A stretch of DNA of 8,219 nt from Oscillospiraceae bacterium (GTDB taxonomy: Bacteria > Bacillota > Clostridia > Oscillospirales > UBA929), in contig WRCJ01000071.1 in assembly GCA_009784085.1 (NCBI GenBank), positions 1 to 8,219 on the forward strand, written 5' to 3'. Both the position numbers and the translations under genes were made by a program. A model generated the notes under the pieces. The model was given only the letters and a program-made list of their open reading frames with translations. It was not told the DNA's origin and did not search any database. Below are positions 1 to 5,771 of the stretch, piece by piece. The stretch's first letter is position 1, and each line of letters starts with the position of its first letter.

Positions 1-5
1 TAAAT

Positions 6-35
6 TTGACAAGTGACTGCGATGGGTGATATAAT
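6..35 (+). promoter_or_regulatory. Consensus sigma-A promoter upstream of yicC
   Basis: TTGACA at 6-11 and TATAAT at 30-35 both match the housekeeping sigma consensus exactly and are separated by 18 nt. A TG at 27-28 one base before the -10 makes it an extended -10 promoter. Transcription would begin near 42, giving a leader of only about 20 nt before the yicC start at 61, just enough to hold the ribosome binding site. It probably drives yicC-remA-rpoZ-priA and perhaps def-fmt, since I see no convincing terminator before fmt ends. Confidence 0.85.
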
Positions 36-60
36 GTAACGAGAGAAGGGGGATGGTCCT

Positions 61-933
61 TTGATCGTCAGCATGACGGGATACGGGCGCGCGCAGCGGA
101 CAGAGGGGACGATAGGCATCACGGTGGAACTGCGGGCGGTCAACAATCGATATTTCGACTGTTCGGTGCGCTCGCCGCGTCTGTTCGCCTATCTGGAGGA
201 ACCAGTCCGGGCGCGGGTGCAGAACACGGTGCTCCGCGGCAAAGTGGATGTTTATATCACGCTGGAACTCACGGGCGAAGTGGAAATATCCCTCAACCGT
301 CCTATCGCCGAAGAATATATTCGCGCATTGCGTATGTTGTCCGCCGATTATGGTTTGCGCGACGATATATCGGTCACGGCGTTGGCGCGCCTGCCCGATA
401 TATTCACCATGAAGAAAAAGGAAGCCGATGCCGAGGAACTCATCGAGGAGGTGTGCGCCGCCACCGATGAGGCCTTGGCGGTTTTTTCGTCCATGCGCGC
501 TGTCGAGGGCGAAAACTTAGCGCGCGACATCCTCGCCTCCCTGTCGCGCATGGAAGAGCTGGTGGAAAAGGTGGAGGAGCGTTCGCCCCAGACCATGGAG
601 GAGTACCGGGAGCGTTTGCTAGAGCGGATGAAAGAGGTGCTGGATGGCGTCGGCGTCGAGGAAAGCCGCATCTTGACCGAAGCCGCCCTTTACGCCGATA
701 GGGTATCGGTCAGCGAGGAAACCGTGCGCCTGCGCAGCCATATCGAGCAAATTCGCGTACTGCTGGCGGACGGCGGCACGGTCGGCCGCCGCCTGGATTT
801 CCTGGTGCAGGAATGCAACCGGGAGGCCAACACCATCGGTTCCAAGACCCACGACACCGAGCTGGCCATTGTGGTGGTGGGTCTAAAGTCCGAGATCGAG
901 AAGATCCGCGAGCAGGCGCAGAACATCATGTAA
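61..933 (+). CDS. yicC: YicC/YloC family endoribonuclease
   Basis: The 290-residue protein has the usual family length. It opens with the family signature SMTGYGRA (residues 4-11) in the YicC N-terminal domain (about 1-155) and ends with the DUF1732 domain (about 205-290). That domain holds the conserved block RRLDFLVQECNREANTIGSK at residues 243-262, followed by a basic/acidic helical tail. Members in E. coli (YicC) and B. subtilis (YloC) have been linked to RNA cleavage and small-RNA turnover; the role here is inferred from family. The TTG start at 61 is chosen because it gives the typical MI.SMTG N terminus and follows a strong GAAGGGGGA ribosome binding site (45-53) at 7 nt; the next in-frame ATG (73) would cut the motif. 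As first gene after the promoter it heads the cluster and lies next to remA, the usual Firmicutes arrangement. Confidence 0.95.
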   Translation: MIVSMTGYGRAQRTEGTIGITVELRAVNNRYFDCSVRSPRLFAYLEEPVRARVQNTVLRGKVDVYITLELTGEVEISLNRPIAEEYIRALRMLSADYGLRDDISVTALARLPDIFTMKKKEADAEELIEEVCAATDEALAVFSSMRAVEGENLARDILASLSRMEELVEKVEERSPQTMEEYRERLLERMKEVLDGVGVEESRILTEAALYADRVSVSEETVRLRSHIEQIRVLLADGGTVGRRLDFLVQECNREANTIGSKTHDTELAIVVVGLKSEIEKIREQAQNIM

Positions 934-951
934 AGGGAACGGTCGCGGGCG

Positions 952-969
952 CGGCGCAACCGGCGCAAC
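952..969 (+). repeat. 9-nt tandem duplication (CGGCGCAAC x2)
   Basis: CGGCGCAAC occurs at 952-960 and again immediately at 961-969, in the yicC-remA spacer. The unit is short and could be chance in GC-rich DNA, but it lies just upstream of a longer tandem array (980-1030). Confidence 0.6.
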
Positions 970-979
970 CCACCGTGAC

Positions 980-1030
980 ATGGGCAACAGGGTTTCGTGG
1001 GCAAAGGGGTTTTGTGGGCAAAGGGGTTTT
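980..1030 (+). repeat. 17-nt tandem array, Shine-Dalgarno in two copies
   Basis: GTGGGCAAAGGGGTTTT is present twice in perfect tandem (997-1013 and 1014-1030). A degenerate copy immediately precedes it (980-996, 13 of 17 positions matching). Each perfect unit contains AAAGGGG, which resembles a ribosome binding site, and the last one (1020-1026) lies 9 nt before the remA TTG start at 1036. The degenerate first copy keeps only a weak AACAGGG. Because 17 is not a multiple of three, gain or loss of a unit shifts the frame of any upstream start. Confidence 0.85.
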
Positions 1031-1035
1031 ATGAT

Positions 1036-1299
1036 TTGAAACTGGTGAATATTGGTTTTGGCAATATGGTTTCGGCGGGGCGGCTGATTGCCGTGATCAG
1101 CCCCGAGTCGGCGCCCATCAAGCGCATTGTGCAGGAGGCCAGGGATCAAGGGCTTCTCATCGACGCTACCTATGGGCGCCGCACGCGCGCGGTACTGGCG
1201 GCCGACAGCGGCCACATCGTGCTCTCGGCATTGCAACCCGAGACCTTGGCCCACCGTTTGGCGTCAACAGCCGGCGAGGATGAGCGGGAAACTTTATAG
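1036..1299 (+). CDS. remA: RemA/DUF370 family extracellular matrix regulator
   Basis: The 87-residue product matches the small RemA (DUF370) family nearly throughout: KLVNIGFGN (2-10), the SPESAPIKR block (22-30), DATYGRRTRAV (43-53) and the LSALQPETLAHRL C-terminal helix region (63-75). B. subtilis RemA is a ring-forming DNA-binding protein that activates biofilm matrix operons. Arg and Pro positions known from loss-of-function alleles there (R18, P29) correspond by eye to R16 and P27 here. The start is set at TTG 1036, preceded at 9 nt by AAAGGGG, because homologues begin M-(TI)-KL.NIGFGN. A GTG at 997 is in frame and would add 13 residues read from the tandem repeat, which is unlikely. Position between yicC and rpoZ is the family's standard locus. 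The last residues (about 78-87) are non-conserved, and the stop lies next to a duplicated 10-mer. The target regulon in this organism is unknown. Confidence 0.93.
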   Translation: MKLVNIGFGNMVSAGRLIAVISPESAPIKRIVQEARDQGLLIDATYGRRTRAVLAADSGHIVLSALQPETLAHRLASTAGEDERETL

Positions 1300-1359
1300 G
1301 CGGGAATGCGTAAAAGCGGGCAAGTCAATACGCGGGCATGTCAATAATTGGGAAACTTT
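1286..1359 (+). repeat. Dispersed 10-nt direct repeat flanking the remA-rpoZ spacer
   Basis: GGGAAACTTT occurs at 1286-1295 (the last codons of remA) and at 1350-1359, 64 nt apart. Each copy is followed by a related A/G-rich segment containing GCGGG. The pair brackets the 16-nt tandem repeat, so almost the whole spacer is repeated material. It may be a duplication of the remA 3' end or the scar of a rearrangement; the sequence alone cannot decide. Confidence 0.5.
1316..1347 (+). repeat. 16-nt tandem repeat in remA-rpoZ spacer
   Basis: GCGGGCAAGTCAATAC (1316-1331) is followed directly by GCGGGCATGTCAATAA (1332-1347), matching at 14 of 16 positions. It occupies the place where gmk is expected in related gene clusters. 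There is no promoter, terminator or sizeable ORF in the 96-nt spacer. Confidence 0.7.
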
Positions 1360-1395
1360 GCAAGCGGGGAAGTTGTAAGCGGGAGGTGTATATCA

Positions 1396-1602
1396 ATGCT
1401 GGAACCATCTCTGAGTGATCTGATGAAGAATATCGACACGCGCTATTTGTTGGTCAACGTGGCCGCCGATCGCGCGCGGACGATCTCCCTGGAGGCCGAG
1501 GGGCGCGGGGAGCCACTGTCCGAAAAGCCTGTCAAGCTGGCTATCGAGGAGATTGCCGAGGGCCGCTTGCGGGCGACCTCGCGCCAGGCCGCCCCCCGGT
1601 GA
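1396..1602 (+). CDS. rpoZ: DNA-directed RNA polymerase omega subunit
   Basis: This small protein of 68 residues has the omega pattern. An N-terminal PSLSDLMKNIDTRYLLVNVAADRAR segment (residues 4-28) matches the conserved 'D.L.....SRY.LV...A.RAR' helix-turn region. A short variable loop follows, then KPVKLAIEEIAEGRL (44-58), the conserved second helix that packs on the beta-prime subunit. Omega assists folding and assembly of beta-prime in RNA polymerase. The ATG at 1396 is preceded by GGGAGGTG (1381-1388) at 7 nt, so it is preferred over the in-frame upstream TTG at 1348, whose codons come from repeat sequence. The stop TGA (1600-1602) overlaps the GTG start of priA, suggesting translational coupling. 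The length is normal for Clostridial omega. gmk, the usual upstream neighbour, is missing. Confidence 0.92.
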   Translation: MLEPSLSDLMKNIDTRYLLVNVAADRARTISLEAEGRGEPLSEKPVKLAIEEIAEGRLRATSRQAAPR

Positions 1603-4106
1603 GCCTGCCGGATGCCGTGCGGGTAGCCGCTGTGGCGGTAGCCGGCACGGTATTTCACATTGACAAACCTTACGACTATCTGATCCCCGAAGGCATGCGC
1701 CGGCGCATCGCGCCGGGGTGCCGCGTGTCGATCCCCTTTGGCGCGGGCAACCGCCGGCGGGAGGGGTTCGTGCTGGCTTTGCGGGCATCCAGCGACGCGC
1801 CGCGTCTCAAGGGCATCGCCGCCTTGCTGGACGATGCGCCGGTGCTGGACGCCGAGGGGATCAGGCTGGCGTTGTGGATGCAAAAACGCTTCTTCTGCAC
1901 ATTCTTTGAGGCCGCGCGCGCGATGCTGCCCGCCGGCCTGTGGTATACCCTCACCGAAACCATCGCCATCCCGGCGGGCGTGGACGCGGCGGATGCTCGC
2001 GGCATCCTTTCCCAGTCGCCCGATGCGCTGGCTGTGTTCGAGGCGGTGCTGGCCGTCGGCGGGCGGATGCCCCGGGGCAATGCGGAGCCGCTATGCCCCC
2101 ATCCGGATGCCGCCCTCAAAGAGTTGATGGCGAAGGGTCTCCTCGCCGTGGGCGACGACGCCCGCCGCCGCGTGGGCGATAAGATGCAAAAAAGGGCGCA
2201 GCTGGCTGTCCCGTCGGAGGATGCCCTATCCTATGCGGCTACCAAGGGTTCCTCAGCGCCCATGCAGAAGGCCGTGCTTTCCCTGCTGTGCGAGACAGGC
2301 GCGGCTTCGGTCAAGGAAATCTGCTACTTCACCGGCGCATCGCCGGTTGTGCTGACCAACCTGGCCAAAAAGGGATTGCTCAAACTGGAGGAGCAGGAAG
2401 TGTTCCGCCGGCCGGCCGGCGGATCCGGCGGCGGCGAGAAGACCATCCTGAGCGATGAGCAACAGGGGGTTTTCGAGGGCCTGCGCCGGCGCCTGGATGC
2501 GGGAACCTCCGCTTGCGCCCTGCTCCATGGCGTGACCGGCAGCGGCAAGACATCGATCTATCTGGAACTCATACGCCATGTGCTACAGGGCGGCGGCGGC
2601 GCCATTGTCATGGTACCCGAAATCGTCCTCACGCCACAGCTGATGGAGGTTTTTGCCGGCGCCTTCGGCGATCAAGTGGCGTTGTTGCATAGCGGCTTGT
2701 CTTTGGGTGAGCGGCTGGACGAATGGAAGCGCGTCCGATCCGGCATGGCGCCCGTCGTGCTGGGTACGCGATCGGCGGTTTTTGCGCCCCTGACCCATCT
2801 CAGGCTCATCATCATCGACGAGGAGCAGGAACACACGTATCAATCGGAAAACGCGCCCCGCTACCATGCGCGGGATGTGGCCAAATACCGCATTGCCCGG
2901 CAAAACGGCTTGCTACTGCTGGGCAGCGCCACGCCTTCGGTGGAGAGCGCGTATCACGCGAGGAGCGGCCGGTACGACCTATGGCGCCTGCCCAACCGCT
3001 ACAACGCGATGGCGTTGCCCATGGTGCGCATCGTGGATATGCGCCTGGAGTTGATCGACGGCAACCCATCCTGCATCAGCGTGCCGCTGAAAGAGGAGAT
3101 CGAGCGGAACCTGCGCCGGGGGCGCCAGAGCATCCTGTTCCTCAACCGCAGGGGGTATAACCGCCTGCTGGTGTGCGGGTCGTGCGGGCAAGCCCCGCAG
3201 TGCGTCCGCTGTAGCGTGGCGATGACCTACCACGCGGCCAACGGGCGACTGATGTGCCACCAATGCGGCCACTCGCAGCCGCGCCTGCCCGATTGCCCCT
3301 TATGCGGCGGCATGCTGCATCCGATAGGGGCGGGTACCCAAAAGGTTGAGGAGGAGTTGCATGGGCTGTTTCCCGGCGTGGACGTCGTGCGCATGGACAC
3401 CGATACGACCGGGGGGCGCGGCGCCCACGAGAAGCTTCTTACCCGCTTTCGGGAGCGGCGCATACCCCTTCTCCTCGGCACCCAAATGGTGACCAAAGGG
3501 CTGGATTTCCCGCTGGTGACGCTGGTGGGCGTGCTGGATGCCGACATGTCCCTGTATGTCAACGATTTTCGTGCGGGGGAGCGGGCTTTCGGCCTGATCA
3601 CGCAGGTCGTGGGCCGCGCCGGTCGGGGCGGCGAACCCGGTCGGGCGGTCATCCAGACCTGGGCGCCCGGCCACCCGGTGATCCGGGCCGGCGCCGCCCA
3701 AGATTACGAAACCTTTTACCAAAATGAGATTGCGCTGCGCGAAACCCAGGGGCTACCGCCCTTTGCCGACATCGTCGTGCTGTCGCTGTCCGGGCATTCC
3801 GAGGAGGCCGTGCGCGCCGCGTGCCTGCGCGTCAAAAGGCAGTTGACATCGACATCGTCGCCGGCATCGACACCGACGCCGACATCTACACCGACATCTA
3901 CACCGACGCCGACATCTACGTTGCCGCGCTTCCCGCGGATACTCGGCCCCGCCCCCGCCCCCATCTTGAAGGTCAACAACCGATACCGCTACCAAATCAC
4001 GCTGATAGGAAACGTGAACACCGAGAACCGAAGCTACCTGGCTTCCTTGCTCGTTGCTTTTGAGAAAAACCGTGAAAACCGGGGCGTACACATGATCATT
4101 CGATAG
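1599..4106 (+). CDS. priA: Primosomal protein N' (replication restart helicase PriA)
   Basis: PriA is a 3'-5' superfamily 2 DNA helicase that reloads the replisome at stalled forks. The 835-residue product has, in order: the 3'-DNA binding domain (DKPYDYLIPEG at about 22-32); a winged-helix region; Walker A GVTGSGKT (311-318); PEIVLTPQ (340-347); motif II DEEQ (407-410, where many PriA proteins have DEEH); GSATPS (442-447); and FLNRRGYN. Eight zinc-binding cysteines follow (526, 529, 535, 538, 553, 556, 566, 569), then GTQKVEEEL, the DADMSLYVNDFRAGER region, motif VI QVVGRAGRG (669-677) and the C-terminal LGPAPAPI signature (782-789). All core motifs are present, so it should be active. It is unusual for a run of 25 residues (750-774) of only T, S, P and A before the LGPAPAP domain. 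The GTG start overlaps the rpoZ stop by 4 nt (GTGA); no clear ribosome binding site is visible, fitting coupling to rpoZ. coaBC, often found before priA, is absent. Confidence 0.97.
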   Translation: MSLPDAVRVAAVAVAGTVFHIDKPYDYLIPEGMRRRIAPGCRVSIPFGAGNRRREGFVLALRASSDAPRLKGIAALLDDAPVLDAEGIRLALWMQKRFFCTFFEAARAMLPAGLWYTLTETIAIPAGVDAADARGILSQSPDALAVFEAVLAVGGRMPRGNAEPLCPHPDAALKELMAKGLLAVGDDARRRVGDKMQKRAQLAVPSEDALSYAATKGSSAPMQKAVLSLLCETGAASVKEICYFTGASPVVLTNLAKKGLLKLEEQEVFRRPAGGSGGGEKTILSDEQQGVFEGLRRRLDAGTSACALLHGVTGSGKTSIYLELIRHVLQGGGGAIVMVPEIVLTPQLMEVFAGAFGDQVALLHSGLSLGERLDEWKRVRSGMAPVVLGTRSAVFAPLTHLRLIIIDEEQEHTYQSENAPRYHARDVAKYRIARQNGLLLLGSATPSVESAYHARSGRYDLWRLPNRYNAMALPMVRIVDMRLELIDGNPSCISVPLKEEIERNLRRGRQSILFLNRRGYNRLLVCGSCGQAPQCVRCSVAMTYHAANGRLMCHQCGHSQPRLPDCPLCGGMLHPIGAGTQKVEEELHGLFPGVDVVRMDTDTTGGRGAHEKLLTRFRERRIPLLLGTQMVTKGLDFPLVTLVGVLDADMSLYVNDFRAGERAFGLITQVVGRAGRGGEPGRAVIQTWAPGHPVIRAGAAQDYETFYQNEIALRETQGLPPFADIVVLSLSGHSEEAVRAACLRVKRQLTSTSSPASTPTPTSTPTSTPTPTSTLPRFPRILGPAPAPILKVNNRYRYQITLIGNVNTENRSYLASLLVAFEKNRENRGVHMIIR
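3871..3919 (+). repeat. 30-nt period tandem repeat inside priA
   Basis: A 19-nt segment at 3871-3889 (beginning CACCGACGCCGACATC) recurs exactly at 3901-3919, giving a 30-nt period. The wider stretch from 3846 to 3920 is built from ACATC(G/T) and ACACCG hexamer-like units. It encodes the TSTSSPASTPTPTS-type low-complexity linker of PriA. The period is a multiple of three, so changes in copy number would keep the frame. Confidence 0.85.
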
Positions 4107-4166
4107 GGGCGGCATTCCGCCCGCGACCACCGTATGGGCGGCATTTATTCCGCCCGCAACCACCGT
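4107..4166 (+). repeat. Two copies of a palindromic intergenic repeat (REP-like)
   Basis: Copy 1 (4107-4133) and copy 2 (4136-4166) share GGGCGGCAT, then TCCGCCCGC, an A-rich variable base and ACCACCGT; copy 2 has 4 extra bases in the loop. Each contains an inverted repeat GGGCGG/CCGCCC: 4107-4112 with 4117-4122 (4-nt loop), and 4136-4141 with 4150-4155 (8-nt loop). Copy 1 starts at the base after the priA stop. No T-run follows either hairpin, so they do not look like intrinsic terminators. The form resembles short palindromic repeats that are scattered between genes in many GC-rich Firmicutes; genome-wide copy number cannot be judged here. Confidence 0.7.
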
Positions 4167-4171
4167 CGTAG

Positions 4172-4193
4172 GGCGCGGCATCCCTGACGCGCC
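4172..4193 (+). other. Stem-loop upstream of def
   Basis: GGCGCG (4172-4177) pairs with CGCGCC (4188-4193) around a 10-nt loop that contains GCATCCCTGA. It follows GTAGGGC and may be a diverged third member of the palindromic repeat family just upstream. It lies 27 nt before the def start and ends before the GGAG ribosome binding site (4204-4207), so it could affect def translation; that is inference. Confidence 0.4.
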
Positions 4194-4220
4194 GGGATTT
4201 GTAGGAGTGATGCGTCAATT

Positions 4221-4709
4221 ATGGCTTTGCGAAAGATACTCACGCAAGAGGATGAAACACTGAGCAAGCCTTCCCGCGTGGTGGAAAAGTTCGACAGGCG
4301 GCTTGCTATCCTGCTCGGCGACATGGCCGACACGCTCCACGCCGCCGGGGGCGTGGGGTTGGCGGCGCCCCAGGTGGGCGTGCTACGCCGCGTGGCTATC
4401 GTGGATACCGGGGAGGAACTCCTGGAACTCATCAACCCCGAAGTCATCCGCGTGGAGGGGGCGCAGGAGGGTTCGGAGGGCTGCCTGAGCTTCCCCGGCT
4501 TGTTCGGGATGGTCGTGCGGCCGGAGAAGGTCGTCATCCGGGCGCAAACCCGCAAGGGAAAGACGTTTGAGCGGACGGGGGAGGGCTTGCTGGCCCGGGC
4601 TTTTTGTCATGAAATCGATCATCTCAACGGGGAGTTGTTCGTCAGGCTGGTCAGCCGGTTCATCGACCCGGAAGAGCTCGACGAAGAGAATGGGGCGCCG
4701 GCGCCATGA
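4221..4709 (+). CDS. def: Peptide deformylase
   Basis: The enzyme removes the formyl group from the N-terminal methionine of new proteins and uses a catalytic metal, normally Fe2+. All three family motifs are visible in the 162-residue product: GVGLAAPQ (44-51), EGCLS (86-90, metal ligand C88) and HEIDH (130-134, ligands H130 and H134, catalytic E131). The residue before the HEIDH motif is Cys where Gln is common. Length is normal. The N terminus MALRKIL matches the usual M.IRKIL start, so ATG 4221 is chosen; a GGAG lies at 4204-4207, with a rather long gap of 13 nt. The stop codon overlaps the fmt start (ATGA, 4 nt), so the deformylase and the formyltransferase that creates its substrate are made together. 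The acidic DEENGAPAP tail (154-162) is not conserved. Confidence 0.96.
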   Translation: MALRKILTQEDETLSKPSRVVEKFDRRLAILLGDMADTLHAAGGVGLAAPQVGVLRRVAIVDTGEELLELINPEVIRVEGAQEGSEGCLSFPGLFGMVVRPEKVVIRAQTRKGKTFERTGEGLLARAFCHEIDHLNGELFVRLVSRFIDPEELDEENGAPAP

Positions 4710-5677
4710 GGCTTGTCTTTATGGGTACGCCGGATTTCTCCGTGGCTTCCCTGTCCGCCGTCCTGGAGGCCGGGCACGCGGCGGCGGCGGTGTTCTCGCA
4801 ACCGGATCGCCCACGGGGGCGGGGTTTGCGCGTAACGCCGTCGCCTGTCAGCGCGTTCGCCCTGTCGCGGGGGATACCCCTATACCGTCCGGAGACCTTC
4901 AAGGGCGGCGCGCAGGATGCGCTTTTGCAATCCATCGCGCCCGACTGCGTCGTTGTGGTGGTCTACGGGCGCATTTTGCCCCGCGCGGTGCTGGGCATCC
5001 CGCCCCTGGGTTGTATCAACGTACACGCCTCCCTCTTGCCCCGGTACCGGGGGGCGGCCCCCATCCAGCGGGCGGTGGCGCAAGGCGAACGGGAAACCGG
5101 TGTGACCACCATGTATCTTTCGCCCGAGATGGACGCGGGGGACATGATCTACCAGGAATCCACCCCCATCGGGGAGACGGACGACGCCGGGACTGTCCAT
5201 GATCGCCTGATGCGCATGGGCGCGGGGCTATTGGTCAAGACCTTGGCCGATATCGAACGCGGGACCGCGCCCCGCATACCCCAGGATCACGCCCGCGCCA
5301 CCTTCGCCCCCAAGCTCAAGCGGGAAGACGCCCGCATCGACTGGACGCGGCCGGCGGTGGCCGTGAGCGCGTTTATCCGGGGCATGTCCCCCTACCCGGG
5401 CGCGTTTTGTGGCCTTTTGGGGGAAGGGGGCGGCGAAACCGCCTCGCTCAAGGTGTTTTTTGCCTCCGCCACAGGGAAGTCCGCCCTGGGCGACCCGGGG
5501 CGCGTGGCCGCCGTGGGGCCGGGCGGCATCGAAGTATGCTGCGGCGACGGGCAGACCGTCCTTCTCACCGAGGTGCAGGGTCCCGGCGGGCGGCGGATGA
5601 CGGCGGCGGCGTACATGAGGGGACACGCGAAAGGGTTCGCGAGGGGACACGCTGTTGACTATCTGGGGGGCTTGTGA
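4706..5677 (+). CDS. fmt: Methionyl-tRNA formyltransferase
   Basis: Fmt transfers a formyl group from 10-formyl-tetrahydrofolate to initiator Met-tRNA. The 323-residue product begins RLVFMGTPDFSV, the standard N terminus. It has the folate/catalytic core with N105, H107 and D143 (equivalent to the catalytic Asn, His and Asp of the E. coli enzyme, shifted by one), the SLLPRYRGAAPIQ motif (109-121) and MDAGDM. The C-terminal domain follows, with FIRGMSPYPGAF and a closing MTAAAYMRGH element. The tail carries RGHA twice (305-308 and 313-316), from a 24-nt duplication, making the protein slightly longer than usual. The ATG overlaps the def stop by 4 nt. A promoter for the next genes lies across the last codons and the stop codon. 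Confidence 0.97.
   Translation: MRLVFMGTPDFSVASLSAVLEAGHAAAAVFSQPDRPRGRGLRVTPSPVSAFALSRGIPLYRPETFKGGAQDALLQSIAPDCVVVVVYGRILPRAVLGIPPLGCINVHASLLPRYRGAAPIQRAVAQGERETGVTTMYLSPEMDAGDMIYQESTPIGETDDAGTVHDRLMRMGAGLLVKTLADIERGTAPRIPQDHARATFAPKLKREDARIDWTRPAVAVSAFIRGMSPYPGAFCGLLGEGGGETASLKVFFASATGKSALGDPGRVAAVGPGGIEVCCGDGQTVLLTEVQGPGGRRMTAAAYMRGHAKGFARGHAVDYLGGL
5617..5652 (+). repeat. 24-nt period direct repeat at fmt 3' end
   Basis: GAGGGGACACGC occurs at 5617-5628 and 5641-5652. It encodes RGHA twice with an 8-residue period at the Fmt C terminus. The first RGH belongs to the conserved family tail, so the second is probably a local duplication that left the frame intact. Confidence 0.75.
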
Positions 5678-5683
5678 TATGAT
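5655..5683 (+). promoter_or_regulatory. Extended -10 promoter spanning the fmt stop codon
   Basis: TTGACT (5655-5660) and TATGAT (5678-5683) are separated by an ideal 17 nt, with TG (5675-5676) one base before the -10. Each hexamer differs from consensus at a single position. Transcription would start near 5690, giving a leader of about 85 nt before rsmB. This suggests that rsmB, the metallo-beta-lactamase-fold gene and rlmN are transcribed separately from, or in addition to, the upstream cluster. Confidence 0.75.
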
Positions 5684-5771
5684 GTACTTATACGATAATG
5701 CCTTCATGTCACCCGTAATGTTGCCCGTAATGCTACCCGTAATGTTGCCCCTGTTTGGTTCCTTATGGTGA
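5679..5771 (+). CDS. Possible small ORF with MLPV repeats upstream of rsmB
   Basis: Starting at ATG 5679 (or 5682, or 5706), an open frame of at most 30 codons runs to TGA 5769-5771, 4 nt before the rsmB start. It reads MMYLYDNAFMSP and then V-MLP units (MLPV repeated) and ends PLFGSLW, so the second half is hydrophobic. The repetition comes from the 12-nt tandem array. GGGGGG (5665-5670) is the only ribosome-binding-like element, 8 nt before 5679. On RNA started at the promoter just upstream, only the 5706 start (21 codons) would be included, and it lacks a clear binding site. I do not recognise a family. It could be a leader peptide, or simply an open frame created by the repeat. Confidence 0.25.
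   Translation: MMYLYDNAFMSPVMLPVMLPVMLPLFGSLW
5711..5746 (+). repeat. 12-nt tandem repeat in the rsmB leader
   Basis: Three units follow each other: ACCCGTAATGTT (5711-5722), GCCCGTAATGCT (5723-5734) and ACCCGTAATGTT (5735-5746). A partial GCCC starts a fourth at 5747. Units one and three are identical. The array lies in the 5' leader of rsmB downstream of the promoter. Confidence 0.85.

Noticed and set aside
813..1034. Plus-strand frame running from the yicC end into the spacer
   Set aside because: It overlaps the conserved YicC C terminus and then reads only tandem repeat sequence; no family resemblance.
997..1035. GTG 997 as the remA start
   Set aside because: It would add 13 non-conserved residues encoded by the tandem repeat; homologues start at the position of TTG 1036.
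1393..2119. Minus-strand frames opposite rpoZ and the priA 5' part
   Set aside because: Low-information composition, no ribosome binding site and no motif; they mirror the codon pattern of the sense genes.
3871..3919. CRISPR-like array in priA
   Set aside because: The repeats are contiguous without unique spacers and encode a low-complexity linker in frame.
4060..4092. Candidate promoter for def (TTGAGA ... TACACA)
   Set aside because: The spacing is 21 nt and the -10 match is weak.
4107..4193. Intrinsic terminator between priA and def
   Set aside because: The hairpins are GC-rich but are not followed by a run of T.
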